From Rothia kristinae NBRC 15354 (GTDB taxonomy: Bacteria > Actinomycetota > Actinomycetes > Actinomycetales > Micrococcaceae): a stretch of 64,000 nucleotides of DNA. How positions within the stretch are numbered: position 1 is the first letter of the stretch; each line of letters opens with the position of its first letter. The translations under genes and the position numbers were made by a program. The notes under the pieces are model-generated. The model ran no database searches. It had not been told where the DNA came from and worked only from the letters and a program-made list of their open reading frames with translations. Shown here in pieces: positions 40,994 through 49,123 of the stretch. The stretch covers positions 124,001 to 188,000 of the forward strand of contig NZ_BCSM01000002.1 of NCBI RefSeq assembly GCF_001570865.1. The letters run 5' to 3'.

Positions 40994-41383
40994 ATGCGCA
41001 TCGGAGAACTCGCCGAACGCGCGGGCACCACCTCGAAGACGCTCCGGTTCTACGAAGAGCAGGGACTGCTGCCCCCGGCCGACCGGACGCCATCCGGGTA
41101 CCGCGACTACGCGCCCGACGCCGTCGCCCGGATCGACTTCGTTCACCGTGGCCAGGCCGCAGGCCTCACCCTCGCCCAGATCCACCAAATCCTCGACATC
41201 CGCGACAGCGGCCACGCGCCCTGCGAGCACGTGCGAGACCTCCTCGACGCGCGCCTGGCCGAGATCGAGCAGCAGATCGCCCAGCTCACCGCCCTGCACG
41301 GCACCATCGCCGACCTCCGGCACGACGCCGCGCACCCGGACCCCGACACATGCAGCCCAGACCAGGTCTGCCGGTACCTGTAG
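40994..41383 (+). CDS. merR: MerR-family metal-responsive regulator
   Basis: 129-aa regulator. N-terminal winged helix MRIGELAERAGTTSKTLRFYEEQGLL with the family Arg/Tyr motif, a long dimerisation helix, a Cys at about 79 (GHAPCEHV), and two C-terminal cysteines (DTCSPDQVC, about 118-126). The Cys spacing suits three-coordinate Hg2+ or a CadR/ZntR-like site; the mer neighbourhood favours mercury. Divergent from merA. Confidence 0.85.
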   Translation: MRIGELAERAGTTSKTLRFYEEQGLLPPADRTPSGYRDYAPDAVARIDFVHRGQAAGLTLAQIHQILDIRDSGHAPCEHVRDLLDARLAEIEQQIAQLTALHGTIADLRHDAAHPDPDTCSPDQVCRYL

Positions 41384-41559
41384 AGGGACGCGGACCGAGA
41401 AAACGAGAGCCATAAAACGAACATGCGCTACGAGCACTTAGCTTCATGACGCTCGTGTCGTCGAAGTGGCACAGCAGCCGCTGACACGCCACGCCAGGCG
41501 TGGCCGGGAGACCTCCCGAGGAGTAGGTGATCAGCCTGCTCACGGACGAGGAGGACCCC

Positions 41560-42105
41560 ATGACGACCAGCGCCCGCATCATCCGCCACACCGAGCCCCG
41601 CGCGTGGCTTGGCTGTCTCACGTGTTATTCAGAAGCCGATCTCGTCGGCAGGTGGTACGACGCCGAGGACTGCGACGAGGTCACCCCTGCCCAGCTGCAC
41701 GGTCACGCGACCGACCACGAAGAACTCTGGGTGATGGACCACGAGGGCATCCCTGTCACCGGCGAGATGGACCCCATGACCGCGGCCCAGTGGGGTCGCG
41801 TCCTCACCTCGGTGCCGGAGCACCAGCAGGAAGCCCTCTTCGCCTGGGTCCGGTCCGGCAGCTATGTCGCCGAGGGTGAGGGCGACTTCCCGTCGCTCGA
41901 GGCGTTCGAGGACGTGTACAAGGGCGAGTGGTGCTCATGACGCGAGTACGCCGACCACATGCTTGAGGAGGGCGGCCTCCTTGAGGGTGTCTCCGATGAG
42001 GCCCGCCGCTACATCGACTACGACCAGTGGGCACGTGACCTGCTCATGGACTACACGGTCGAGGACGCCGAGGACGGCGGCGTCATCGTCTTCCGCAACC
42101 TCTGA
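41560..42105 (+). pseudogene. ardA: ArdA antirestriction protein with an in-frame stop
   Basis: DNA-mimic protein that blocks type I restriction during transfer. Acidic N-terminal part with LVGRWYDAEDCDE and EELWVMDHEGIP. After GEWCS an in-frame TGA (41938-41940, codon 127) interrupts the gene, and the same frame continues REYADHMLEEGG ... YIDYDQWARDLLMDYTV to TGA at 42103. Without the stop it would be about 181 aa, a normal ArdA length. A single-base nonsense change, or readthrough, would explain it. GAGGAGG precedes the ATG at 41560. Confidence 0.82.
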
Positions 42106-42106
42106 T

Positions 42107-42149
42107 CTATAGGCGCGTTTACTGCACTGTCACGTAAACGCGCCTATAG
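42107..42149. repeat. Perfect 16-bp inverted repeat after ardA
   Basis: CTATAGGCGCGTTTAC (42107-42122) and its exact complement (42134-42149) around an 11-nt spacer, TGCACTGTCAC. It begins 2 bp after the ardA stop. No U-tract, and the composition is less GC-rich than the local terminators. It may be a terminator or a recombination/replication site. Confidence 0.65.
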
Positions 42150-42188
42150 CATGTCTGACAGATCCCTGCCTCCCATAGGAGCCCCACC

Positions 42189-42527
42189 ATGCGACGCCAC
42201 CTGATCACCGCCACCACGCTCGCCATCGCCGCCACCGCCCTGCTCGCCGGCTGCAGCGGCAACAACCTCGAGGGCACCTACCTCGACGCCAAGGAGGGGC
42301 GCTACATGCTGATCCTCGGCGAGGACGGCACCTGCGGCCACCAGGAGCAGACCAACCCGCATGCCGAGATCGACGACGACTGCTCCTGGAGCCGCAACGG
42401 CGACGAGCTGACCTTCGTCGGCCTGATGAGCTACAACGTCTACGGCACGGTCAACGACGACGGCTCGATCACCATCCCGCACCAGAACCACGTCACCTCG
42501 AAGCTGCTGCAGAAGCAGGAGAGCTGA
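42189..42527 (+). CDS. Small lipoprotein
   Basis: 112 aa. Lipoprotein signal: MRRHLITATTLAIAATALLAGC with lipobox LLAGC (Cys about 22). The mature part is acidic, with GTYLDAKEGRYMLILGEDGTC and CSWSRNGDELTFVG, resembling small secreted proteins that fold as a beta-rich domain; one disulfide (about residues 59-59+20) is possible. Function unknown. A classic U-tailed terminator follows. Confidence 0.7.
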   Translation: MRRHLITATTLAIAATALLAGCSGNNLEGTYLDAKEGRYMLILGEDGTCGHQEQTNPHAEIDDDCSWSRNGDELTFVGLMSYNVYGTVNDDGSITIPHQNHVTSKLLQKQES

Positions 42528-42538
42528 GCGCGATCACG

Positions 42539-42577
42539 AGACCCCCGGGGAGCATCCGCTCCTCGGGGGTCTTTTTC
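42539..42577 (+). terminator. Rho-independent terminator after the lipoprotein gene
   Basis: AGACCCCCGGGGAGC and GCTCCTCGGGGGTCT form the stem, followed by TTTTTCTT. This is the only hairpin with a true U-tract noticed in the window and it lies in the mobile element. Confidence 0.88.
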
Positions 42578-42616
42578 TTGATCTCCGTGAATGCAGGGGT
42601 CAAGGGATAATGAAGC

Positions 42617-43465
42617 ATGCGCATTAGTGATTTCTTCCAGGAGCCAGCAGGGACTGGCAACCCCTGGGATTCATCGAAGCCGGTTCTCAACGCCGACCTG
42701 ATCACCCAGCTCGCACAGGGCACCGCCCACGACCCGAACCCACTGGAGACAGCGCTCGAGCTCACCAGGCTCGTCCGAGCAGAGTACGAGTCCTACGGCA
42801 CCGAGAAGTCGCACCTGCGGACCGACGAGGACGAGGCGAGGGCCGCGCTCAGGGCGCTCCGCATGCTCCTCAAGCGAAGAGGCATCGTCTTCGACCCTCC
42901 GTGGCGCGACTTCTCGTCCTTCCACAGTCACTGGATCGCTGAAGGTGCCTATGGGGATTGGCAAGCTCGGCGCGACATCATCGAGAAGGTGTTCCGGCCG
43001 ATCCAAGATCAGCTCGAGGAGGCAGAGGAACAGCAGTTCATGGGCGAACTGACCGAAGGCATCTCGCCGCACGGCGATCTCGGCTGGACTGACGTCTACG
43101 ATCACATCTCACAGCTGCGGCATCGCTTCAGGTCAGCCTCCACGCCTGTCGACTACAAGGACGTGGGCAACCGCTGCGTCGGCGTCCTCGAGGCGCTCAG
43201 CGCCCATGTCTACGACCCTGAGGTGCACTGCCCACCGGGACTCTCAGAGCCTCCGGTGGACAAGACCGACATCCGCATCGGCGCGTACATCGACCACCGT
43301 TTGCCCGGCAAGTCCAATGAGGAGCTGCGGGGGCTGACCAAGAAGGCATCGGCTCTCGCCCACAAGATGAAGCACTCACCGAAGGCCGACCGGACCACGA
43401 CCGGCATCACCGCGGATGCCGTGATTCTGTTGGCGAACATCTTGCGTCGACTCGAGGACGGCTGA
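42617..43465 (+). CDS. Uncharacterised soluble protein of the element
   Basis: 282 aa, acidic, mostly helical, with no signal or membrane segment. It starts MRISDFFQEPAGTGNPWD, has a central WQARRDIIEKVFRPIQDQLEE helix and ends with a helical KKASALAHKMKHSP ... ADAVILLANILRRL domain. I do not recognise the family. Its place among element cargo, standing alone after a terminator, makes a defence or stress role possible, but nothing in the sequence shows it. Confidence 0.7.
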   Translation: MRISDFFQEPAGTGNPWDSSKPVLNADLITQLAQGTAHDPNPLETALELTRLVRAEYESYGTEKSHLRTDEDEARAALRALRMLLKRRGIVFDPPWRDFSSFHSHWIAEGAYGDWQARRDIIEKVFRPIQDQLEEAEEQQFMGELTEGISPHGDLGWTDVYDHISQLRHRFRSASTPVDYKDVGNRCVGVLEALSAHVYDPEVHCPPGLSEPPVDKTDIRIGAYIDHRLPGKSNEELRGLTKKASALAHKMKHSPKADRTTTGITADAVILLANILRRLEDG

Positions 43466-43685
43466 GGCCCCGCACGCAGAACAGGGCGCCCGTCGATCCT
43501 CCTTCGTCGGATCACCGGGCATCGGGAGGTGTGGTTGTGGCTTCGTTCGCTTGGTGGCGGGGTTTTTGCAGCGCTCTGTGGCGGTCTTGTTGCCGCGATC
43601 ACGCAGGACTGGCTGCAGGTAGGTGTCGCGGTCTGAACCGAGAGGGGTGCGCACGGTCGGGGCCGTTTGGATCGCTGCCGCTACG
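43466..43685. other. Gap between the unknown gene and cadD
   Basis: 220 bp between convergent genes. A 92-codon minus-strand open frame crosses it but lacks a ribosome site and coding character. I see no hairpin or other signal. Confidence 0.35.
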
Positions 43686-44288
43686 TCAGAGTCCGAAGGC
43701 TCCGCCGCTGACGAGGATCACGATGCCGAGGCCGATGAGAACGATGGGGAAGAGGATGTGCTCCCAGCGTTCGAGAACTTCGGCGATCGGGGGGCGGGTG
43801 GCGACGAACTTTGCCAGGGCCACCAGGACCGCGACGAGCGCGAGGAAGACGATGCAGTAGGCGACTACTGCGAGAGGTTCCACGCTGAGGAAGACAGGGG
43901 TGTAGACGCCGATGTTGTCGCCGCCGTTGGCAAGGGTGACGCCTGCGACTGTCCACACGCCGACCTTCTTGCCGGCAACCTTGGCCTCGTCGTCATCGTC
44001 GTCATCGTCTCCGCGCCAGGCCTGCCATGCGGCCCAGAGGCCGAGGCCCAGAGGGATGAGACCGAAGTACGGGATGGCTGCCGAGGGCAGGAATGCTCCG
44101 GCACCGATGGTCACCAGGACCGCGGCACCGAGGATGCCGGCGAATCCGAGGTACTGGCCGGCCAGAATGCGGGCGGTAGTGCCGCGCTGGCCTGCCCCTC
44201 GCGCGAAGAAGAGGGAGAGCACGATGATGTCGTCGATGTTGGTCGCTGCGAACAGGCCCATCGCCTGCAAGACCGAGGTGAGGATCAT
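43686..44288 (-). CDS. cadD: CadD-family cadmium resistance transporter
   Basis: 200-aa membrane protein with about five to six helices. The family start MILTSVLQAMGLFAATNIDDIIVLSLFF and the repeat-related LANGGDNIGVYTPVF are clear. An Asp-rich cytoplasmic loop (eight acidic residues near 93-100) lies between the halves. It confers Cd2+ export or sequestration in relatives. The start overlaps the stop of cmtR by 4 bp, giving a cmtR-cadD operon. Confidence 0.88.
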   Translation of the reverse strand: MILTSVLQAMGLFAATNIDDIIVLSLFFARGAGQRGTTARILAGQYLGFAGILGAAVLVTIGAGAFLPSAAIPYFGLIPLGLGLWAAWQAWRGDDDDDDDEAKVAGKKVGVWTVAGVTLANGGDNIGVYTPVFLSVEPLAVVAYCIVFLALVAVLVALAKFVATRPPIAEVLERWEHILFPIVLIGLGIVILVSGGAFGL

Positions 44289-44644
44289 GCGCCCTCCCCA
44301 GCTGCGTCGCATCCGGGAAGCGAGCAGGCGGGATCGATGCACGGGGCGTCTTCGTCCACTGCCAGGGTGGCATCGACCAGTGCCGTCAGCGCCTGCGCCA
44401 GGTGCGAATCGGCGATCTCATATCGTGTCCGACGACCCTCGGGCTCGGAGACGACGATCCCGCAATCGCGCAGGCATGCCAGGTGGTTGGACACGTTCGG
44501 GCGTGTCAGGTCCAGATCTCGGGCCAGTTCCGCCGGGTAAGCGGGATGGTCGAGCAGGGTCAAGATGATCCGGGATCGAGTGGGGTCGGCCAGTGCACGA
44601 CCCAGGCGGTTCATCACGTCGAGACGCGAAGCAATAGTCAGCAT
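44285..44644 (-). CDS. cmtR: CmtR-type ArsR-family cadmium/lead sensor
   Basis: 119-aa repressor. GRALADPTRSRIILTLLDHPAYP leads to the winged helix DLTRPNVSNHLACLRDCG. The three metal ligands of mycobacterial CmtR are conserved: the two cysteines of CLRDC (about 57 and 61) and the Cys in DEDAPC (about 102). Metal binding should release it from the operator upstream and turn on cadD. Two more cysteines lie in the short tail. The start follows the -10 TATAGT by only 7 bp, so the mRNA is probably leaderless. Confidence 0.9.
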   Translation of the reverse strand: MLTIASRLDVMNRLGRALADPTRSRIILTLLDHPAYPAELARDLDLTRPNVSNHLACLRDCGIVVSEPEGRRTRYEIADSHLAQALTALVDATLAVDEDAPCIDPACSLPGCDAAGEGA

Positions 44645-44671
44645 GCAGTGAACTATACAGCGCGCAGTGAA
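44645..44671 (-). promoter_or_regulatory. cmtR promoter with direct-repeat operator
   Basis: GCAGTGAA occurs at 44645-44652 and 44664-44671, a period of 19 bp, flanking the minus-strand -10 TATAGT (complement of 44652-44657). CmtR is the likely ligand. Confidence 0.55.
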
Positions 44672-44689
44672 TACTCGGTCGCAGGCGTC

Positions 44690-44857
44690 AAGGGCAAACT
44701 CAAAGGCAAGAAGCCCAAGCTCTCGCCCTCTCAGCGCAAGCACCTGCTGACGTTGCACACGGCCGGCGAACACACCCAAGCCGAGCTCGCCGAGCTGTTC
44801 AGCGTCTCCCGCACCACCATCTACCGCGAGCTGCGCCGCACCACGGCCGACACCTGA
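44690..44857 (+). pseudogene. C-terminal remnant of a serine resolvase
   Basis: About 55 codons reading KGKLKGKKPKLSPSQRKHLL ... AELAELFSVSRTTIYRELRR, the HTH tail of a Tn3-type resolvase/invertase. There is no catalytic domain upstream: the sequence before it is the cmtR promoter. So cmtR-cadD joined an older resolvase by deletion. A second, intact resolvase follows. Confidence 0.7.
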
Positions 44858-45053
44858 CCGCGCCTGCACCGCCACTGAGCAATCACAGAAACCCGCCACC
44901 AAGCCATCACATCCACAGTGTGGTCACCTACCAGCTGAGCACCTGTCCAGCGAGGTGTACCCGTTGAACACGGGGCGAGTCCCTGACTACGATCTGTTCA
45001 CCAGGGTCGCATTTTGATAGGATGGACACATCTGCACAGGGGGTCTAGACGAT

Positions 45054-45629
45054 ATGAACACCACAGGTAAGCTCGTCGGCTACGCGCGGGTCAGCTCGGC
45101 CGACCAGCACCTCGACCGGCAGCTCGAGGTGCTCAGCCGGGCCGACAAGATCTTCACGGAGAAGATCTCCGGCAGCAGTCGGGAGCGCCCCGAGCTGACC
45201 CGGATGATCGAGTACCTCCGCGAGGGCGACACCGTGCTCGTCAAGAGCCCCGACCGCCTCGCCCGGTCGACCACCGACCTGCTCGCCCTCGTCGAGCAAC
45301 TGCGCGCCAAGGACGTCCAGATCGAGTTCATCGACAATCCTGCGCTGAACACCGATACGCCGCAGGGAGAGTTCATGCTCACCGTGCTGGCTGCGATGGC
45401 ACAGCTCGAGAGGGCGACCATCCGAGAGCGCCAGGCCGAGGGCATCGCCATCGCCAAGAAGAAGGGCACCTATGCCAGGACGGTGCGCCTGAGCCCCGAG
45501 CAGATCACTGAGGCCCGCGAGCGGGTCGAGGCGGGCGTCGCCCATGCTCGGGTGGCCAGGGAGCTGGGTGTGTCACGCACGACCCTCTACGCCGCCCTGA
45601 GCGGCTCCGGTGCCTACGCGACCACCTGA
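45054..45629 (+). CDS. Serine resolvase/invertase
   Basis: 191-aa small serine recombinase. Catalytic VGYARVSSADQHLDRQ (Ser about 15), KSPDRLARSTTDLL, GEFMLTVLAAMAQLERATIRERQAEG, and the C-terminal HTH ARVARELGVSRTTLYAAL are all intact. The region upstream contains TTTTGATAGGATGGACA near 45014-45030, a likely part of a resolution site. No partner transposase is in the element, so it is probably a leftover of a transposon that carried metal genes, or it keeps the circular form monomeric. Confidence 0.88.
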   Translation: MNTTGKLVGYARVSSADQHLDRQLEVLSRADKIFTEKISGSSRERPELTRMIEYLREGDTVLVKSPDRLARSTTDLLALVEQLRAKDVQIEFIDNPALNTDTPQGEFMLTVLAAMAQLERATIRERQAEGIAIAKKKGTYARTVRLSPEQITEARERVEAGVAHARVARELGVSRTTLYAALSGSGAYATT

Positions 45630-45646
45630 GCCCCCACGACACACAG

Positions 45647-45677
45647 AAGCGCCCCGGACATCTCGTCCGGGGCGCTT
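45647..45677. terminator. Bidirectional terminator after the resolvase
   Basis: AAGCGCCCCGGA (45647-45658) and its exact complement TCCGGGGCGCTT (45666-45677), 7-nt loop, between convergent genes. Confidence 0.75.
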
Positions 45678-45706
45678 GCCGTGTGGGAGGTAACGGAGTG
45701 CGGGTC

Positions 45707-46189
45707 TCACGCAGACTGCCTCCAGTCGCTGTCGTCCTCAGGGACCTCAGGGATGAACCCGGCCTCGTCGGCCGGCGACGGCTTCACGCCCTCGTCCCGG
45801 CGCACATGCTCGACATCGCGGTCGCTCTTGTCCTTCGTGACCTTCACGCCCGTCTTGGAGCCGACCCCCTTGATGAGGTTGCTGATGAGCGTCGGGGCGA
45901 CGATCACCGAGGCGACGAGCGCCGAGATGCCGCCTGCGATCCAGACGTTCTGGAAGATCCCCATCGCCTGCGTCAGCAGCAGCCGCACGACCATGAAGCC
46001 GACCGTGTACAGCACGGCCATGAGCGCGAGCCGCCAGATGGGCGAGCGGGCCTGGAACGCCTGGAACTCCCGCCATGCCGTGCGCAGCGCACCCTTCGTC
46101 TCGCGGGAGTCGGGGCCGTCGTCCTCCGGCAGCACCAGCAGCGCTGCCTTGAGCATGAGGCCGACGAACCGGAACCCTCGCGGGAGCAT
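45707..46189 (-). CDS. Membrane protein of unknown function
   Basis: 160 aa with two hydrophobic helices: about 51-71 and 80-102. The charged C-terminal tail is rich in Lys and Asp (KTGVKVTKDKSDRDVEH). Related hypothetical proteins occur on actinobacterial mobile elements. It is followed (46 bp) on the same strand by arsR transcription from the other side; stop-to-start relations give no clear operon. Confidence 0.6.
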   Translation of the reverse strand: MLPRGFRFVGLMLKAALLVLPEDDGPDSRETKGALRTAWREFQAFQARSPIWRLALMAVLYTVGFMVVRLLLTQAMGIFQNVWIAGGISALVASVIVAPTLISNLIKGVGSKTGVKVTKDKSDRDVEHVRRDEGVKPSPADEAGFIPEVPEDDSDWRQSA

Positions 46190-46234
46190 CGTGGCACCGC
46201 TACGCCGCCCTGCGCCGCTGAACCCCGAATCTCC

Positions 46235-46618
46235 TCAGCAGGAGCCCGCGGGAGTGTCAGTGCTCAGTGTCTGCGGGTCGAGCGCGGCCGAGAGCATCCC
46301 CAGGATCTCGGGAACGACCGCGTAGTAGGCCCACCTGCCGCGCTGCTCACGCGTCACCAGGCCGGCGTCGACGAGCTGCTTCATGTGATGCGAGACCGTG
46401 GGCTGGGAGAGGCCGACAGGCTCGGTCAGATCGCACACACACGCCTCCCCGCCGGACTGCGCAGTGATCATCGACAACAGCCGCACACGGGTCGGATCAC
46501 CGAGCGCCTTGAACAACCGCGCCAACTGCTGCGCATCCTCGACCGCGAGCACCCCACCCGTGACGGGGGCGCAACATCCTCCCGTGTCGGTCGCGACCAG
46601 CGGCAGTGAGATCGGCAT
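46235..46618 (-). CDS. arsR: ArsR arsenic-responsive repressor
   Basis: 127-aa winged-helix repressor. LARLFKALGDPTRVRLLSMI, EACVCDLTEPVGLSQPTVSHHMKQL (metal-site CVCD in helix 4) and a Cys pair CCAPVTGG near the N-terminus are visible. The CVCDL motif is the As(III) site of classic ArsR. The start at 46618 is chosen; two upstream in-frame ATGs would add residues across the operator. Divergent from arsM; likely autoregulated. Confidence 0.88.
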   Translation of the reverse strand: MPISLPLVATDTGGCCAPVTGGVLAVEDAQQLARLFKALGDPTRVRLLSMITAQSGGEACVCDLTEPVGLSQPTVSHHMKQLVDAGLVTREQRGRWAYYAVVPEILGMLSAALDPQTLSTDTPAGSC

Positions 46619-46640
46619 GCCCTCGACCCTACGCCATGCA

Positions 46641-46682
46641 TTGACAACTGTCGATGCATCGACGAGCATCAATATGTTGTCG
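46641..46682. promoter_or_regulatory. arsR/arsM divergent promoter region
   Basis: Contains a perfect 12-bp palindrome TCGATGCATCGA (46651-46662) just after TTGACA (46641-46646), and inverted ACAAC/GTTGT copies on either side (46644-46648 and 46676-46680 region). This is the likely ArsR operator. Confidence 0.5.
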
Positions 46683-46710
46683 GGGCGCCCCGCGGGAAAT
46701 GGAGCAGGCA

Positions 46711-47544
46711 ATGAGCGAGAACGAGAACACCGAGCTGCGCGAACAAGTCCGCGCCCGCTACGCCCAGGCCGCGACCGCGGTCACCACCGGCACCCGCAAC
46801 GCTGATCTCCTGGTCGAAGAGGCGTCTGTCTCTTCGTGCTGTTCCAGCACCTCCGCCACAGAGGGATCGAATGAGGCGGCCGACGACTCGTACTGCGCTC
46901 CGACCGAGCGGAGCTTCGGCGCGGGTCTCTACGACGAGGCGACCGCCGCCGGACTCCCATTGGAGGCGGTCGAGGCCAGCTTGGGCTGTGGCAATCCCAC
47001 GGCGGTCGCTGAGCTGCACGAGGGTGAGCGGGTGCTCGACCTCGGCTCCGGTGGCGGCATCGATGTGCTGCTCTCCGCACGCCGTGTCGGACCGACCGGG
47101 TTCGCCTACGGCGTGGACATGACCGACGAAATGCTCGCCCTGGCCGAGAAGAACAAGATCGAGGCCGGGGCGGAGAACGTCGAGTTCCTCAAGGGCACCA
47201 TCGAGGACATACCGCTTTCGGACGGGTCGGTGGATGTGGTGATCTCCAACTGCGTCATCAACCTCTCCTCCGACAAGCCCGCCGTCCTTGCCGAGATGTT
47301 CCGCGTCCTCGCGCCGGGTGGCCGTATCGGGGTCTCCGATGTCGTCGCCGAAGACCGCCTCACCCCCGAAGAGCGTGCTGACCGCGGTTCCTACGTTGGG
47401 TGCATCGCCGGAGCCCTGTCGAAGACCGAGTCCCTCGACGGCCTCGCCAAGGTGGGGTTCACGGGTGCGAGCGTGGAGTTCACGCACGAGGCCGCGGACG
47501 GGATGCACGCCGCGATCATCCGCGCCACTAAGCCTACGAACTAA
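46711..47544 (+). CDS. arsM: Arsenite S-adenosylmethionine methyltransferase
   Basis: 277-aa enzyme that methylates As(III). SAM motif VLDLGSGGGIDVLLSARRVG, then YGVDMTDEMLALAEKN, ISNCVINLSSDKPAVLAE and SYVGCIAGALSK are hallmark ArsM segments. Arsenic-binding cysteines: SCC (about 41-43), C in DDSYC, C in GCGNP, and NCVIN. Family members produce methyl- and dimethyl-arsenicals. The ATG at 46711 has GGAG 6-10 bp upstream. First gene of arsM-acr3-arsC-arsO. Confidence 0.92.
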   Translation: MSENENTELREQVRARYAQAATAVTTGTRNADLLVEEASVSSCCSSTSATEGSNEAADDSYCAPTERSFGAGLYDEATAAGLPLEAVEASLGCGNPTAVAELHEGERVLDLGSGGGIDVLLSARRVGPTGFAYGVDMTDEMLALAEKNKIEAGAENVEFLKGTIEDIPLSDGSVDVVISNCVINLSSDKPAVLAEMFRVLAPGGRIGVSDVVAEDRLTPEERADRGSYVGCIAGALSKTESLDGLAKVGFTGASVEFTHEAADGMHAAIIRATKPTN

Positions 47545-47582
47545 CCGCATACCCCGAGCTAACGAGGAGACTGAGCAGCACG

Positions 47583-48701
47583 ATGCCCGCACCCCCGAAC
47601 ACCACGAGCACGAATACCCCAGCGCCTGCGCCTGCGGCGAGGCGGCAGTTGTCGACGTTGGATAAGTGGCTGCCGGTCTGGATCGGGCTGGCGATGATCG
47701 CCGGCCTCCTCCTGGGCCGCTTCATCCCCGCCCTGGCTGACGTGCTCACGAGGATGGAGGTCGCGGGCATCTCGGTGCCGATCGGACTGGGCCTGCTGGT
47801 GATGATGTACCCGGTGCTCGCGAAAGTCCGCTACGACAAGATCGCCGCCGTCACCGGCGACAAGAAACTCCTGGTGTCCTCGCTGGTGCTGAACTGGCTG
47901 CTCGGCCCCGCGGTCATGTTCGCCCTCGCCTGGCTGTTCTTGCCCGATCTGCCCGAGTACCGCACCGGCCTCATCATCGTCGGCCTGGCCCGCTGCATCG
48001 CGATGGTCGTGATCTGGAACGACCTCGCCTGCGGTGACCGCGAAGCCACCGCCGTGCTGGTGGCGATCAACTCGATCTTCCAGGTCATCGCGTTCTCGTT
48101 CCTCGGCTGGTTCTACCTCACGACCCTCCCCGGCTGGCTCGGCCTCGACACCCAGGGTCTGGACGTCTCGGTCGGGCAGATCGCCCTCAACGTGCTCGTC
48201 TTCCTCGGCGTACCGCTGGTCGCGGGGTTCGCGACCCGCTGGATCGGTGAGAAACGCAAGGGCCGCGCCTGGTACGAGGAGAAGTTCATCCCGCGCGTCG
48301 GGCCGTGGGCGCTCTACGGGCTGCTGTTCACGATCGTGCTGCTCTTCGCCCTCCAAGGCGAAGCCATCACGCATAATCCCCTCGATGTCGCGAGGATCGC
48401 GTTGCCGTTGCTTGTCTACTTCGCGTTCATGTGGTTCACAGGCCTCCTGCTCGGCAAGGGCATCGGCCTCGGCTACGCCCGATCCACCACGCTGGCGTTC
48501 ACCGCGGCGGGCAACAACTTCGAGCTCGCCATCGCCGTCGCCATCGGCACCTTCGGCGCAACCAGTGGGCAGGCGCTGGCCGGGGTGGTCGGCCCGTTGA
48601 TCGAGGTGCCTGTCCTCGTCGCTCTCGTCTACGTCTCCCTGTGGGCTGCACGCCGCTGGTTCCGCACCGACCCCTACCAGAACGAAACGAGCCCCCGATG
48701 A
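47583..48701 (+). CDS. acr3: ACR3-type arsenite efflux permease
   Basis: 372-aa As(III) exporter with ten helices. The family motif CIAMVVIWNDLACGD with its catalytic Cys (about 138) is present, as are VPIGLGLLVMMYPVLAKV and GLGYARSTTLAFTAAGNNFELA. The Ala/Pro/Thr-rich N-terminus is probably cytoplasmic and disordered. Its TGA overlaps the ATG of arsC. Confidence 0.93.
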   Translation: MPAPPNTTSTNTPAPAPAARRQLSTLDKWLPVWIGLAMIAGLLLGRFIPALADVLTRMEVAGISVPIGLGLLVMMYPVLAKVRYDKIAAVTGDKKLLVSSLVLNWLLGPAVMFALAWLFLPDLPEYRTGLIIVGLARCIAMVVIWNDLACGDREATAVLVAINSIFQVIAFSFLGWFYLTTLPGWLGLDTQGLDVSVGQIALNVLVFLGVPLVAGFATRWIGEKRKGRAWYEEKFIPRVGPWALYGLLFTIVLLFALQGEAITHNPLDVARIALPLLVYFAFMWFTGLLLGKGIGLGYARSTTLAFTAAGNNFELAIAVAIGTFGATSGQALAGVVGPLIEVPVLVALVYVSLWAARRWFRTDPYQNETSPR

Positions 48702-49123
48702 CCACCGATACCACTCCGACGGTGTTGTTCGTCTGCGTCCACAACGCCGGGCGCTCCCAGATAGCCGCCGCCTTCCTAACCCACCACGCCGCGGGCCGCA
48801 TCGCGGTCCGCTCCGCTGGGTCGGAGCCCGCCCACCAGCTCAACCCGGCCGTGGTCGAGGCCATGCGCGAGGTCGACATCGACATCACGGCCGAGCGTCC
48901 GAAGCTGCTGACCCCCGACGCGGTGCAGACCGCTGATGTGGTCATCACGATGGGGTGCGGCGATACCTGCCCGTTTCTCCCCGGCAAGCGCTACGAGGAC
49001 TGGCAGCTCGACGACCCCGCAGGGCTTGGGCTCGAGGAAGTGCGCACTATCCGGAACGAGATCGAGACCCGCGTCCGCATCCTCATCGCCGAACTGCTCG
49101 GTCCTCAGGAGACCGATGAGTGA
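48698..49123 (+). CDS. arsC: Arsenate reductase, low-molecular-weight phosphatase fold
   Basis: 141-aa enzyme. The P-loop VCVHNAGRSQIA (nucleophile Cys about 14) is the PTP signature; CGDTCPFLPGKRYEDWQLDDP carries the second and third thiols of the thioredoxin- or mycothiol-coupled relay. It reduces As(V) to As(III) for export by Acr3. Overlaps acr3 by 4 bp and arsO by 8 bp. Part of its 3' end is duplicated as a remnant at 51830. Confidence 0.92.
   Translation: MTTDTTPTVLFVCVHNAGRSQIAAAFLTHHAAGRIAVRSAGSEPAHQLNPAVVEAMREVDIDITAERPKLLTPDAVQTADVVITMGCGDTCPFLPGKRYEDWQLDDPAGLGLEEVRTIRNEIETRVRILIAELLGPQETDE

Noticed and set aside
43376-43654. 92-codon minus-strand frame between the unknown gene and cadD
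   Set aside because: Overlaps the end of the convergent gene, lacks a ribosome site and shows no recognisable protein features.
45054-45629. A Tn3-type transposon around the resolvase
   Set aside because: No transposase and no paired 38-bp terminal repeats were found; only the resolvase and a remnant remain.
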